Below, one piece after another: positions 13,854-23,068 of a stretch of DNA of 64,000 bases. Source of the DNA: AC-32 sp036265535 (GTDB taxonomy: Bacteria > Actinomycetota > Thermoleophilia > Gaiellales > Gaiellaceae); assembly GCA_036265535.1 (NCBI GenBank), contig DATAOV010000001.1, forward strand, positions 40,800 to 104,799, read 5' to 3'. The position numbers and the translations under genes are program-made. The stretch's first letter is position 1. Every line of letters starts with the position of its first letter. A model generated the notes under the pieces. The model searched no databases. It was given only the letters and a program-made list of their open reading frames with translations, and was not told the DNA's origin.

Positions 13854-16391
13854 GTGGCGACCGTAGAACCGCTGGGCCCGGGTCGGATCGAGTCCCGCGA
13901 GCTCGAGCAGGAGATGCGCTCGAGCTTCCTCGACTACGCGATGAGCGTGATTGTCTCGCGTGCGCTTCCGGACGTCCGCGACGGCCTCAAGCCGGTGCAC
14001 CGCCGCGTGCTCTACGCCATGTTCGAGGCCGGCCTGCAGCCGACGCGCTCGCGAGTAAAGTCAGCCAGCATCGTCGGTGACGTGATGGGTCACTACCACC
14101 CGCACGGCGACCAGTCGATCTACGACACGCTCGTCCGGCTCGCGCAGCCGTTCTCCATGCGCTATCCGCTCGTCGACGGTCAAGGGAACTTCGGCAACAT
14201 CGACGGCTACCCCGCCGCTGCCATGCGCTACACCGAGGCTCGGCTCGCGCGTCTGGCCACCGAGATGCTCCGCGACATCGACGCGGACACCGTCGATTTC
14301 CAGGCCAACTACGACGAGACGCGGCGCGAGCCCTCGGTGCTGCCCTCGCGCCTGCCGAACCTGCTTCTGAACGGCTCGTCGGGGATTGCAGTCGGTATGG
14401 CGACCAACATTCCGCCGCACAACCTCGGCGAGGTGGTGGACGCGCTCGTGGCGCTGATCGACGAGCCGACGATCGACGTCGACCGGCTGACGAAGCACAT
14501 CAAAGGCCCGGATTTCCCCACCGGCGGGATCATCCTCGGCCGCGAGGGCATCCGCGAGGCCTACCGCTCGGGCCGGGGGCGCGTCGTCCAGCGCGCGCGA
14601 ACCCACATCGAGGAGCTACGCGGCGGCCGCACCGCGATCATCGTCAGCGAGCTTCCCTACGGCGTGAAGAAGGGCGGCGACGAGGGCGTGATCAAGAAGA
14701 TCGCCGATCTCGTCAACGACAAGGTCATTCCCGAGGTCCACGACGTCAAGGACCTCTCGGATAAGTCGGGCATGCGCATCCAGATCGAGCTGAAGCGCGA
14801 CGCCGTGCCGCAGGTGATCCAGAACAAGCTCTTCAAGCACACGTCGCTCCAGACGACGTTCGGCTACAACGGCGTGGCGCTGGTGGACGGCGTGCCGCGG
14901 ACGCTCCCTCTGCGCGACATGCTCCAGCACTACCTCGACTTCCAGCGCGAGGTCATCACCCGCCGCTCGAAGTTCGAGCTGCGCAAGGCCGAAGCCCGGG
15001 CGCATGTTCTGCAGGGCTACCTGATCGCACTCGACAACCTCGACGCGGTGATCGCGCTGATCCGCGCCTCAGCCGACCCGGACGCCGCGCGTGCCGGTCT
15101 GATCGAGACCTTCGAGCTCTCGGAGATCCAGGCGCAGGCGATTCTCGACCTCCGCCTCCAGCGGCTGACGGGGCTCGAGCGCAAGCGAATCGAGAACGAG
15201 TTTGCGGACCTGCAGGAGCAGATCGCCGAGCTGCGTGCCATCCTCGGCGACGAATCGCGCATCGACGGTCTGATCCGTGAGGAGCTGCTCGAGATCAAGC
15301 AGGTCTACGGCAAGGGCGACGACCGCCGCACCGAGATCGTGGCTGCCGAGGGCGAGCTCGACCTGGAGGACCTGATCGCCGAGGAGGACATGGTGATCGC
15401 GATCACGCGGTCGGGCTACGTGAAGCGGCTGCCGGTCACGACCTACCGCGAGCAGCGACGAGGCGGGATCGGCGTGATGGGCATGGATCTGAAGGACGAG
15501 GACTACATCGAGCACCTCTTCGTCGCCTCGACCCACGACTACCTGCTCTTCTTCACCTCTGTCGGAAAGGTCTATCGGCTGAAGGTGCACGAGCTGCCGC
15601 TCGGGACGCGCCAGTCGAAGGGCCGCGCGATCGTGAACCTGCTCCCGTTCGCCCAGGCCGAGCAGGTGCGCGCGGTGATCGCTACGCGTGACTTCAAGGA
15701 GGCCGAATACCTCGTGCTCGCGACCCAGAAGGGGATCGTCAAGAAGACGCGCTTCGAGGAGTACAACACGCCCCTGAAGGCCGACGGGATCATCGCGATC
15801 AAGCTGCGTGACGACGATTCGCTCGTGGACGTGCTCCACTCGACCGGCGAGGACGACATCATCCTGGTCTCCCGCAAGGGTCAGGCTATCCGCTTCAACG
15901 AAAGCCAAGTCCGCTCGATGGGCCGCGCCACCTCCGGGGTGAAGGGCATGGGGCTGCGCAAGGGCGACGAGGTCATCTCGGCCGGGATCGCCGACGACGA
16001 GCTCGACATGCTGGTCGTCACCGATCAGGGCTACGGCAAGCGGACGCGGATCAAGGACTACCCGGTCAAGGGGCGCGGCGGCCTCGGGGTGAAGACGGTG
16101 CAGCTGACCAAGGCCCGCGGCCAGCTCGCCGGCGCGATGCCGGTCCGCGACGGCTACCAGGTGATGCTGATCTCGAACGGTGGCACTGTCATCCGCATGC
16201 CGGTCGAGGAGATCAAGCGGCTCGGCCGCTCGACCCAGGGAGTGATCGTGATGCGGCTCCGCGGGAACGAGCAGGTCTCGAGCATCGCTCTCGTGGCCGA
16301 GTCGGATGATGCGGCTGCCTTGGATGTGCCTGAGGGCAGCGCGACGCCCAAGCCCGAGCCTCCGACTGCAGAAAACGGCAACTTGCAGTAG
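13854..16391 (+). CDS. gyrA: DNA gyrase subunit A
   Basis: 845 residues. The breakage-reunion domain has catalytic Tyr126 in AAMRYTEARL, a coiled-coil arm follows, and the six-bladed C-terminal DNA-wrapping domain carries the gyrase box QRRGGIGV near residue 540. In the quinolone-determining region the sequence is HPHGDQSIYDTLV: Gln87 stands where Ser or Ala usually sits, and the second key position, Asp91, is kept. The GTG start at 13854 is 12 bases after the gyrB stop. The C-terminal tail is low-complexity (Pro/Glu). Confidence 0.96.
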   Translation: MATVEPLGPGRIESRELEQEMRSSFLDYAMSVIVSRALPDVRDGLKPVHRRVLYAMFEAGLQPTRSRVKSASIVGDVMGHYHPHGDQSIYDTLVRLAQPFSMRYPLVDGQGNFGNIDGYPAAAMRYTEARLARLATEMLRDIDADTVDFQANYDETRREPSVLPSRLPNLLLNGSSGIAVGMATNIPPHNLGEVVDALVALIDEPTIDVDRLTKHIKGPDFPTGGIILGREGIREAYRSGRGRVVQRARTHIEELRGGRTAIIVSELPYGVKKGGDEGVIKKIADLVNDKVIPEVHDVKDLSDKSGMRIQIELKRDAVPQVIQNKLFKHTSLQTTFGYNGVALVDGVPRTLPLRDMLQHYLDFQREVITRRSKFELRKAEARAHVLQGYLIALDNLDAVIALIRASADPDAARAGLIETFELSEIQAQAILDLRLQRLTGLERKRIENEFADLQEQIAELRAILGDESRIDGLIREELLEIKQVYGKGDDRRTEIVAAEGELDLEDLIAEEDMVIAITRSGYVKRLPVTTYREQRRGGIGVMGMDLKDEDYIEHLFVASTHDYLLFFTSVGKVYRLKVHELPLGTRQSKGRAIVNLLPFAQAEQVRAVIATRDFKEAEYLVLATQKGIVKKTRFEEYNTPLKADGIIAIKLRDDDSLVDVLHSTGEDDIILVSRKGQAIRFNESQVRSMGRATSGVKGMGLRKGDEVISAGIADDELDMLVVTDQGYGKRTRIKDYPVKGRGGLGVKTVQLTKARGQLAGAMPVRDGYQVMLISNGGTVIRMPVEEIKRLGRSTQGVIVMRLRGNEQVSSIALVAESDDAAALDVPEGSATPKPEPPTAENGNLQ

Positions 16392-16426
16392 GTTCCGCTG
16401 CCGCCCTTCTCAAACGCGAAGCAGGT

Positions 16427-16435
16427 TGTTATAAG
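16427..16435 (+). promoter_or_regulatory. extended -10 promoter element for the MerR-like gene
   Basis: TG-T-TATAAG at 16427-16435 is an extended -10 motif; there is no convincing -35. It lies 36 bases after the gyrA stop and 37 bases before the next ATG, which has GGAGGC upstream. Confidence 0.45.
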
Positions 16436-16471
16436 TTTCGAGGGACAAGCTTTCGCAGGCGGAGGCAGAGA

Positions 16472-16774
16472 ATGGCATACGACAAGGCAGCTGAGTTCCT
16501 CGAGCCGATCGATATCGCGGAGCACCTCGACAAGATCGAGCTCTACCTGGGCCAGGTCTGCCAGATCGCCGGCATCTCCAAGATGCAGCTCGACTACTGG
16601 ACGAACAAGGCGCAGATCCCGACCAAGGGCAAGAAGCAGCGGATCTACGACATCGATGCGCTCGAGACGGTGATGCTGATCAAGCAGGCGAAGGACAAGG
16701 GGCTGAACCTCGGCGCGGCGATCGAGGCCGCGCGCCGTTTTCGAGAGACGAACCGAGTAGCGGCGGTCGACTAG
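16472..16774 (+). CDS. MerR-like small DNA-binding protein
   Basis: A 100-residue protein with a winged-helix MerR N-terminal domain: YLGQVCQIAGISKMQLDYW is the helix-turn-helix and RIYDIDALETVMLI the following wing and helix. There is no C-terminal effector domain or Cys cluster, so it cannot be assigned to a metal or redox subfamily. An unusual 25-residue acidic leader precedes the HTH. Its stop shares CTAG (16771-16774) with the convergent galT-like gene. Target unknown. Confidence 0.75.
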   Translation: MAYDKAAEFLEPIDIAEHLDKIELYLGQVCQIAGISKMQLDYWTNKAQIPTKGKKQRIYDIDALETVMLIKQAKDKGLNLGAAIEAARRFRETNRVAAVD

Positions 16775-17652
16775 CCGCGCAGAGCCCGCGCCGCCTCTTC
16801 CGGCGCGAGCGTGTTCAGGTAGAGGCCGGCGCCCAGCTCGACGGCCGCGAAGACGGTCAGGCGTGGCAGCACCTCGAGGTGCCAATGCCCGGCCTCGTGC
16901 AGCCAGAGGTTCGCCGGCCGTGGCCTGTCGAGCGCATGGAGCCGTCGCAGGGCCTCGGCAGCGAGCGCGAGGCCGGCACCCAGGCGGTCGCTGGCGAAGC
17001 CGTCTCGCTCGTGCTCGAGCGGTGCGACGAGGCACTCGTACGGTGAACGGCTCGCGAACGGGCACAACAGGGCAAGCCCGCCTCGCTCCTCGACTACCCG
17101 CGTGCCCTCATCCCGCTCGCGGCGCAGATACCGGCAGACACGGCAATCGCTCTCGGCCCGCTCGGTGGCTGCGACGGGCGGCTCGTCTCGGAGCCACACG
17201 AGTTGCGAGTGGGTGTGCTGAAGGCTTGCGCCCGCCGCCCGCCCCTCGTTGATGCCGGCGAAGACGTGCGGGTAGCCGGACTCCCGCGCGGCCTCGGACC
17301 GCAGGCGCCAGGCCTCGGCCACGAGCTCCAGCCGGTCGTCGTCGAGCTCGGCGATCGAGCGCCGGTGCTCGGGCGAATGGATGACCACCTCCTGGTGGTC
17401 GAACGCCGGGTACTTGTTGGGGACGACGCGTACCGTCCAGCCCGGCGTGTCCGGTTGCCGCGCCTCCGGCGGCAGGGCGAGCACCTCGGGCGGAGTGCGA
17501 TCCTCCCTGCCCTCGCAGAAGGGGCAGGCTTCGAGCTCCTCCGGGGTCGTCGGCTCGAGTACCGGAGCGCCGGCGCCCGGGCGCCCGGACCGGCCCGGCG
17601 CGATCGCGACGCGGCGCCCGGAGAGCGGGTCGACCCGTAGGTCGATGCTCAG
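16771..17652 (-). CDS. galactose-1-phosphate uridylyltransferase (GalT) family, non-canonical start
   Basis: A HIT-superfamily nucleotidyltransferase. The N-terminal zinc-ligand motif CPFCEGRED, the RVVPNKYPAF segment and the active-site QHTHSQLVW (HxHxQ) are all present, and a second Cys pair (CRVCRYL) follows. It probably transfers UMP or AMP between sugar phosphates. The first canonical start, GTG at 17484, would remove the CPFC site. The frame continues to a CTG at 17652 that overlaps the slipin TGA as CTGA, so I use that start; ATC at 17646 is an alternative. Last gene of the NfeD-slipin operon. Confidence 0.8.
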   Translation of the reverse strand: MSIDLRVDPLSGRRVAIAPGRSGRPGAGAPVLEPTTPEELEACPFCEGREDRTPPEVLALPPEARQPDTPGWTVRVVPNKYPAFDHQEVVIHSPEHRRSIAELDDDRLELVAEAWRLRSEAARESGYPHVFAGINEGRAAGASLQHTHSQLVWLRDEPPVAATERAESDCRVCRYLRRERDEGTRVVEERGGLALLCPFASRSPYECLVAPLEHERDGFASDRLGAGLALAAEALRRLHALDRPRPANLWLHEAGHWHLEVLPRLTVFAAVELGAGLYLNTLAPEEAARALRG

Positions 17653-18410
17653 CTCTTGAGCTTTTCGAGGAACGGTGTCAGCAGGTCGATCGGCGCCGGG
17701 AAGACGATGGTCGTGGACGCCGAGGAGCCGAGCTCGACGAGCGTCTGCAGGTAGCGCAACTGCAGGCCGATCGGGTGGTCTTCGATCACGAGCGCGGCGT
17801 CCTTCAGCCGCTCCGAGGCCTGGAACTCGCCTTCGGCCGCGATCACCTTCGCCCGCCGCTCACGCTCAGCCTCTGCCTGTCGGGCCATCGCGCGCTGCAT
17901 CCCTGACGGGATCTCGACGTCCTTGACCTCGACGATCGAGACCTTGATCCCCCAGGGCGCGGTGGCCTCGTCGATGATCTCCTGCAGGATTGCGTTGATC
18001 TTGTCGCGCTCCGAGAGCAGCTCGTCCAGAAGATGCTGGCCGAGCACCGATCGCAGCGTCGTCTGGGCGATCTGCGAGGTCGCGACCATGAAGTTCTCGA
18101 CCTGGACGATCGCGTTCTTGGGCTCGACGATGCGGAAGTAGGCTACGGCGTTGACCCGCACCGGCACGTTGTCCTTGGTGATGACCTCCTGCGGCGGGAT
18201 GTTGAGCGTGATCGTGCGCAGGTCGACCTTCACCATCCGGTCGACGACCGGGATCAGGATGAAGAGGCCAGGGCCCTTGGGCTCGGGAAGCAAGCGGCCC
18301 AGGCGGAAGATGATGCCGCGCTCGTACTCGCGCGCGACCTTGATCGCCGAGACGAGGAACAGCAGGACGAGGAAGAGGACGACGACGGCGGCGACGAGTG
18401 CGGCGGTCAC
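17649..18410 (-). CDS. slipin / stomatin-like SPFH protein
   Basis: 253 residues: one N-terminal membrane helix (1-24), then an SPFH domain (REYERGIIFRLGRLLPEPKG, then ITKDNVPVRVNAVAYF) and a charged coiled-coil (RQAEAERERRAKVIAAEGEFQ). Slipins oligomerise in membrane microdomains. They are regularly encoded next to NfeD proteases, as here, where the GTG at 18410 overlaps the nfeD TGA. The pair is thought to act in membrane protein quality control. Confidence 0.92.
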   Translation of the reverse strand: MTAALVAAVVVLFLVLLFLVSAIKVAREYERGIIFRLGRLLPEPKGPGLFILIPVVDRMVKVDLRTITLNIPPQEVITKDNVPVRVNAVAYFRIVEPKNAIVQVENFMVATSQIAQTTLRSVLGQHLLDELLSERDKINAILQEIIDEATAPWGIKVSIVEVKDVEIPSGMQRAMARQAEAERERRAKVIAAEGEFQASERLKDAALVIEDHPIGLQLRYLQTLVELGSSASTTIVFPAPIDLLTPFLEKLKS

Positions 18411-19720
18411 GACGCGATCCTACTGGGCGGGAGCGGTTCGACTTCGAGGACGAGCTCGGGCCCTACACCTGCGACGCGAACTTGCTGACCCGGCCGCAGC
18501 TGCTCGCCGGATCGAGGCCGGGCGCGCCAGAGCTCCCCGTGTACGAACACCAGGTCGTCGCGGCGGGCCTCGCCGACCTCGCCGACCATCGTCTCCGGCC
18601 CGGCTGCCACCGGTCTTCGTCGTACCTGCACCGCCTTCGTGAGCGCGAAAACCCAGACGAGCCCGAGAGACACTGCGAAGGCGACGACCACGGGGGTATT
18701 GACGTCGTTGTACGGCGCAGGGGCATTGTGGAAGAGCATCAGGGAGCCGACCACGAGACTGATCAGGCCCGAGACCGTGAGCGTGCCATGGCTGACAACG
18801 TGCGCGTCGATCACGAGGAGCGCGGCGCCGAGGATGAGGAGGGCGAGCCCAGTCCAGCTGAGGGGTAGGACGGCGAAGCCGAAGAGGGCCGTCAGGAGCG
18901 CGACCGCGCCGAGCGCGCCGGGGAGAACGACGCCGGGGTGGAAGATCTCGAAGCCGATCCCTGCGATCCCGGCGAGGAAGAGGAGCGGGATCAGGTTCGG
19001 GTCGATCAGTGCGTTCAGCAGGCGCGTGAAGAAGCCCGGGTTCACGTCGACGATCTGCGCGTTGGCCGTGTGGAGGACGAATCCCTTGCCCACCGTCTTG
19101 CGCCCGTCGATCTTGCGCAGCAACGCGGGCAGGTTCGGCGCGATGTCGTCGATCACGTTCATGCGGAGGGCCTGCTCCGCGGTTAGGTTCGACGCCTTCC
19201 GCACCGCCAGGTCGGCCCAGCGCTGATTCCGTCCGTGGAACTTGGCCAGCCCGCGCAAGGACGCGGCCGCGTCGTTCAGCACCTTGCGCCGGAGGTCGCT
19301 GCCGAGGTTGGCACCGTTGCCGTTGATCGGCGTCGACGAGCCGATGTTCGTTGCCGGGGCCATGGCGAGCACGTCCGCCGCCTGGCCGATCCACACGCCT
19401 GCCGATGCTGCTCGCGCGCCCGGCGGTGACACGTAGACGATCACCGGGATCTTGGAGCCGAGCTCGGTCTTGACGATGGTCCGCATCGATTCGGAGAGGC
19501 CGCCTGGAGTGTCGAGGACGATCACCGCTGCGTCGTAGCCGTCCTTCTGGGCGCGGTGGAGCTGGTGGTCGAGGTAGCTGGAGGTGACCGGGTTGACCTC
19601 GAGCACGTAGTGGATCGCCAGCACTCGCGGTCGGCCGGAGTCGGCCGCAAAGGCAAGTGCCGGAACGGCGAGCGCCACGGCCATCAAGCCGAAAAATGCC
19701 CGCAGAAACGGCCCTTTCAC
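18407..19720 (-). CDS. NfeD-type membrane serine protease (ClpP-like domain)
   Basis: 437 residues from GTG 19720: signal peptide (FFGLMAVALAVPALAFA), then a ClpP-like periplasmic domain. That domain has VIVLDTPGGLSESM and the catalytic-Ser segment PPGARAASAGVWI. About four membrane helices and a C-terminal OB-fold NfeD domain (GEVGEARRDDLVFVHGELWRA) follow. It is a long-form NfeD1b partner of slipin. A -10-like TAGAAT sits ten bases before the GTG (on the minus strand), which would give a nearly leaderless transcript. Longer in-frame starts overlap the divergent amidase gene and look non-coding. Confidence 0.9.
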   Translation of the reverse strand: MKGPFLRAFFGLMAVALAVPALAFAADSGRPRVLAIHYVLEVNPVTSSYLDHQLHRAQKDGYDAAVIVLDTPGGLSESMRTIVKTELGSKIPVIVYVSPPGARAASAGVWIGQAADVLAMAPATNIGSSTPINGNGANLGSDLRRKVLNDAAASLRGLAKFHGRNQRWADLAVRKASNLTAEQALRMNVIDDIAPNLPALLRKIDGRKTVGKGFVLHTANAQIVDVNPGFFTRLLNALIDPNLIPLLFLAGIAGIGFEIFHPGVVLPGALGAVALLTALFGFAVLPLSWTGLALLILGAALLVIDAHVVSHGTLTVSGLISLVVGSLMLFHNAPAPYNDVNTPVVVAFAVSLGLVWVFALTKAVQVRRRPVAAGPETMVGEVGEARRDDLVFVHGELWRARPRSGEQLRPGQQVRVAGVGPELVLEVEPLPPSRIAS

Positions 19721-19775
19721 AGTCGTAAGAATTCTATCAGCGCGTCCGCTTTTCCCTTGCGGGCCAGGAAGGCGT

Positions 19776-21863
19776 GTGCGAGCCTCGAAGCGGGTCAGCT
19801 CGCTCATGAGGCCGCTCATCGTCGCAGCCGTCCTCGCTGCCACCCTCCCCGGCTCCGCACTTGGCGCCGGCCTGGTGGCGCGAGATCTATCTCCCCAGCC
19901 GTCGGGCCGGGCGGTCTCGACGGGTGTGTTCGAGCTCGTCGGTTTGCATTGGCAAGGGCCCGGGGTGGTCAAGTACCGGACGAGGAACCTCGCCGGCCGC
20001 TGGAGCGCGTGGCGGGCGTTCTCGCCCGAAGACGCGCTCCCGGACAACGGCCCAGAACGTCGGGCGACCCGCGGTTGGCGCGTCGCGAGCCCGTTCTGGA
20101 CGGGCCCCGCGAACGGCATCCAGTACCGGGCGGTGGGTCGCGTCGCCAGGATGCGGGCGTACTTCATGCGCAGTCCGAGGCAGCGCCTCTCGGCCGAGCG
20201 CGTCCATTTGGCCGGGACGCCGGCGATCATCACCCGCTCTGGCTGGCAGGCGGATGAGTCGATCCGCCGTGGGGCGCCGTTCTACGCGGATTCGGTCCAC
20301 CTCGCGATCGTCCACCACACGGCCGGTTCGAACTCGTACACGAAGGCGCAGTCGGCCTCGATCGTGAAGGCGATCGAGCTCTACCACGTGAAGGGCAACG
20401 GCTGGAACGACATCGGCTACAACTTTCTCGTCGACAAGTACGGCCAGATCTTCGAAGGCCGCTTCGGCGGGATGACGAGGGCCGTGATCGGCGCCCATGC
20501 GCAGGGTTTCAACACCGGCTCGGTCGGGATCGCGGTGATCGGGGACTTCAGCTCGGCGGGGATCACGCCGGCGGCGCGCGCGGCCCTCGTCTCGTTGATC
20601 GCCTGGCGTCTCGACCTCGATCACGTCGACCCGCTCTCCAGCGTCGTCAGGATCTCGTCCGGCAACCCGCGCTACGGGGCCGGGAGGGCGGTCACCTTGC
20701 GCGCGGTCTCAGGGCATCGCGACGTCTATCCGACGAGCTGTCCCGGCCAGGGCCTCTACGCGCAGCTGCCCTCGATCCGGGACGCGGTAGCGCAGAGCGG
20801 CTTGCCAAAGCTCTACTCGCCGGCGGTGACCGGGACGCTCGGCGGGCCGGTGCGCTTCACTGCGAGGCTCTCGGACCGGGTTGCCTGGGTCGTGACGGTC
20901 CGGGATCAGAGCAAGGCCGTCGTCGCGAGCGGGGGCGGGATCGGGCCCAACGTCGACTGGACCTGGGACGCCGGCGGCGCGCCCTCGGGTCGGTACACGT
21001 GGACGATCAGCTCGCCGCAGATGCGCTCGGCCACGGGGACGATCGGCACCGCGCCCGCGCCGCTCGCCCTGCAGCAGTTGAAGCTCGCACCGGCGATCGT
21101 GACCCCGAACGGCGACGGCCGCGGCGACTCGGCGACGATCACCTATCGGCTGACCGCCCCGGCGCTCGTGACCGCTTCCGTGGTCGACAGCCTCGGGGAC
21201 ACCGTGGAGACGCTCTTCTCTCAGCGCAAGGGGGCCGGCACGCAGAGCTTCGTCTGGAGCAGCGTCACGTTGCCGGACGGGCGCTACCGGCTCGCGATCG
21301 CCGCGAAGGACGACCGTGGCACGCAGGTGCAGTCGGTCCGACCGATCTCCGTCGACCGGACGCTCGCCTCGTTCGCGACGAGCACTGCAGTGATCTCCCC
21401 GAACAGAGACGGCCGGCTCGACACGCTCGCCTTCTCGTTCCGGTTGAATGCGCCCGCCCACGTCCAACTACGGATCCTGCGCTCCGGAACCTTGGTTGCC
21501 ACGCCGTTCGACGGCGATCTCCAGGCCGGCCCCCAGCGGGTCGACTGGGACGGACGCGGCCTGCGAGATGGTCGCTACTCGGCGGTGGTCGTTGCGACGG
21601 ATTCCCTGCTCACCGTCAAACAGTCCGTCTTCGTCCGCGTCGACACGAAGGCGCCGATCCTGCGGCTCGCCTCGTTCCGGTTGCTGCGGTTCTGGCTCAG
21701 CGAGCCCGGCCGGCTGACAGTCGTCCTGAACGGCCGCGCCCATGTGCTGGTCGTCAAGCGTGCCGGCTTCTTGCGCGTCGGTCACAGCGGTTCGATCCGC
21801 ACGCTGCGGGCCTTCGCCCGCGATGCGGCCGGCAACCAGAGTCGGCAGATCCGCCGGCCCTAA
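19776..21863 (+). CDS. secreted PGRP-type N-acetylmuramoyl-L-alanine amidase with FlgD-like repeats
   Basis: 695 residues. Signal peptide (LIVAAVLAATLPGSALGA), a beta-rich region to about 150, then an amidase_2/PGRP domain with zinc ligands in VHHTAG and SGHRDVYPTSCPG and the GWNDIGYNFLVD motif. The C-terminal third holds two FlgD-Ig-like repeats marked by PNGDGRGD and PNRDGRLD. It should cleave the amide bond between muramic acid and the stem peptide outside the cell. GTG 19776 has AGGAAGG only three bases away; ATG 19806 is the other candidate start. The stop shares CTAA with birA. Confidence 0.88.
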   Translation: MRASKRVSSLMRPLIVAAVLAATLPGSALGAGLVARDLSPQPSGRAVSTGVFELVGLHWQGPGVVKYRTRNLAGRWSAWRAFSPEDALPDNGPERRATRGWRVASPFWTGPANGIQYRAVGRVARMRAYFMRSPRQRLSAERVHLAGTPAIITRSGWQADESIRRGAPFYADSVHLAIVHHTAGSNSYTKAQSASIVKAIELYHVKGNGWNDIGYNFLVDKYGQIFEGRFGGMTRAVIGAHAQGFNTGSVGIAVIGDFSSAGITPAARAALVSLIAWRLDLDHVDPLSSVVRISSGNPRYGAGRAVTLRAVSGHRDVYPTSCPGQGLYAQLPSIRDAVAQSGLPKLYSPAVTGTLGGPVRFTARLSDRVAWVVTVRDQSKAVVASGGGIGPNVDWTWDAGGAPSGRYTWTISSPQMRSATGTIGTAPAPLALQQLKLAPAIVTPNGDGRGDSATITYRLTAPALVTASVVDSLGDTVETLFSQRKGAGTQSFVWSSVTLPDGRYRLAIAAKDDRGTQVQSVRPISVDRTLASFATSTAVISPNRDGRLDTLAFSFRLNAPAHVQLRILRSGTLVATPFDGDLQAGPQRVDWDGRGLRDGRYSAVVVATDSLLTVKQSVFVRVDTKAPILRLASFRLLRFWLSEPGRLTVVLNGRAHVLVVKRAGFLRVGHSGSIRTLRAFARDAAGNQSRQIRRP

Positions 21864-22432
21864 CCGAGCCAGAGGTCGTAGCGGCGCTCGAGCCGGACCA
21901 GCAGGTCCACGAGCAGCGCGGCGCGATCGAGCTCTCGGCCGGTTTCCACCAGCAGCGAGGTCGCCGGGAGGTCGACCTCCGTCGGGAGATCGTGCTCGGC
22001 CAGGTTGACGTTGATCCCGACACCGAGCACCACGCGGCCCTCACGTGCCTCGGCGAGGATGCCGGCCACCTTGCGTCCGCCGATGAGCACATCGTTCGGG
22101 AACTTCACCTCCGGCTCGAGACCCGTCATCGCGGCCAATGTCTCCGCGCACGCGCGCGCGGCGACTCCCGTCAGCTCCGGCAGCCGCTCCGGCGAGATGC
22201 TCGGTCTGAGCTGGAGCGAGCAGAGGAGGCTGGTTCCGGCCGGAGCAAACCAACGTCGCCCGAGCCGCCCTCGCCCCTCGGTCTGCTCGCCCGCGATCAC
22301 GAGCGCGCCCTCCGGGGCGTCGGGATGCAGGAGCAGCTGAGTGGACGGGGTCGATTCGACGTACGCGTAGTCCCGGCCGAAGCGCCCGCGCAGCCGCGGA
22401 ACCACGGCCTCCGGCGCGAGCGAGTCGGACAC
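21860..22432 (-). CDS. birA: biotin--[acetyl-CoA-carboxylase] ligase
   Basis: 190 residues starting GTG 22432. Contains the biotinyl-AMP motif EQTEGRGRLGRRWF, the KFPNDVLIGGRKVAGIL segment and GVGINVN, the BPL/LplA catalytic core. There is no N-terminal HTH, so it is a pure ligase and not a repressor. It would biotinylate the carboxylase carrier protein that feeds AccA/AccD encoded 8 kb away. The further open frame to 22633 lies under the divergent sigma factor gene and is rejected. Confidence 0.9.
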   Translation of the reverse strand: MSDSLAPEAVVPRLRGRFGRDYAYVESTPSTQLLLHPDAPEGALVIAGEQTEGRGRLGRRWFAPAGTSLLCSLQLRPSISPERLPELTGVAARACAETLAAMTGLEPEVKFPNDVLIGGRKVAGILAEAREGRVVLGVGINVNLAEHDLPTEVDLPATSLLVETGRELDRAALLVDLLVRLERRYDLWLG

Positions 22433-22453
22433 GGGACGTAGACTAGGGCCGCC

Positions 22454-23068
22454 GTGCAACCTCCTTTGCGCAAGGGCCGTCAGATTCGTCAGGACCCGTG
22501 GCCCGAGGGGCCGCTCGTCTACGAGAAGCTGAGTGACCCGATCCTGGTCAAGCGAGCGAAGGACGGCGACCGCCTGGCACTGGCGGCGCTCTGTGAGCGG
22601 CACGCTCCGCGCGTCGAGCGCCTGGCCGCGCAAGTGCTCGCCGATCCCGAAGACGCTCGCGATGCCGCCCAGGAGGCGCTCGCCAAGCTCTGCCTCCGGC
22701 TACGCCAGTTCCGCGGTGAGTCACAGTTCGCGACGTGGCTCCACCGGCTCGTGGTCAACACCTGCCGGGACGTCGCCGACCGCCAGCGCGTACGTCGCTG
22801 TGAGCCGCTGCTCGACGACGAGCGTGTCTCGGGCGAGAGCGATCCGGCCAGGGAGGCAGACCTCGCGGAGCTTCGGCACGAGCTCGGCGCGGGCCTCGCG
22901 GGTCTTTCGCAGGAGCAGGCGAGCGTGGTCGTCCTGAAGGACGCGCTCGGCTTCTCGTTCGCCGAGATCTCGGCGCGGGAGGGCATGCCCGTGGGGACCG
23001 CGAAATGCTACGCGCACCGCGCCCGCGCCGGCCTGCGCGCACGGCTTTCGAAAACAGAAGCAGCGTGA
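22454..23068 (+). CDS. ECF-type RNA polymerase sigma factor
   Basis: 204 residues. Region 2 (ALCERHAPRVERLAAQVL, then DAAQEALAKLCLRLRQF and FATWLHRLVVNTCRD) is linked by a short acidic segment to region 4 (LSQEQASVVVLKDALGFSFAEISAREGMPVGTAKC in outline). No anti-sigma factor or zinc motif is next to it. The GTG at 22454 lies 21 bases from the birA start, so the two genes are divergent. The gene overlaps fabZ by GTGA and appears to lead the fab operon, an unusual arrangement. Confidence 0.85.
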   Translation: MQPPLRKGRQIRQDPWPEGPLVYEKLSDPILVKRAKDGDRLALAALCERHAPRVERLAAQVLADPEDARDAAQEALAKLCLRLRQFRGESQFATWLHRLVVNTCRDVADRQRVRRCEPLLDDERVSGESDPAREADLAELRHELGAGLAGLSQEQASVVVLKDALGFSFAEISAREGMPVGTAKCYAHRARAGLRARLSKTEAA

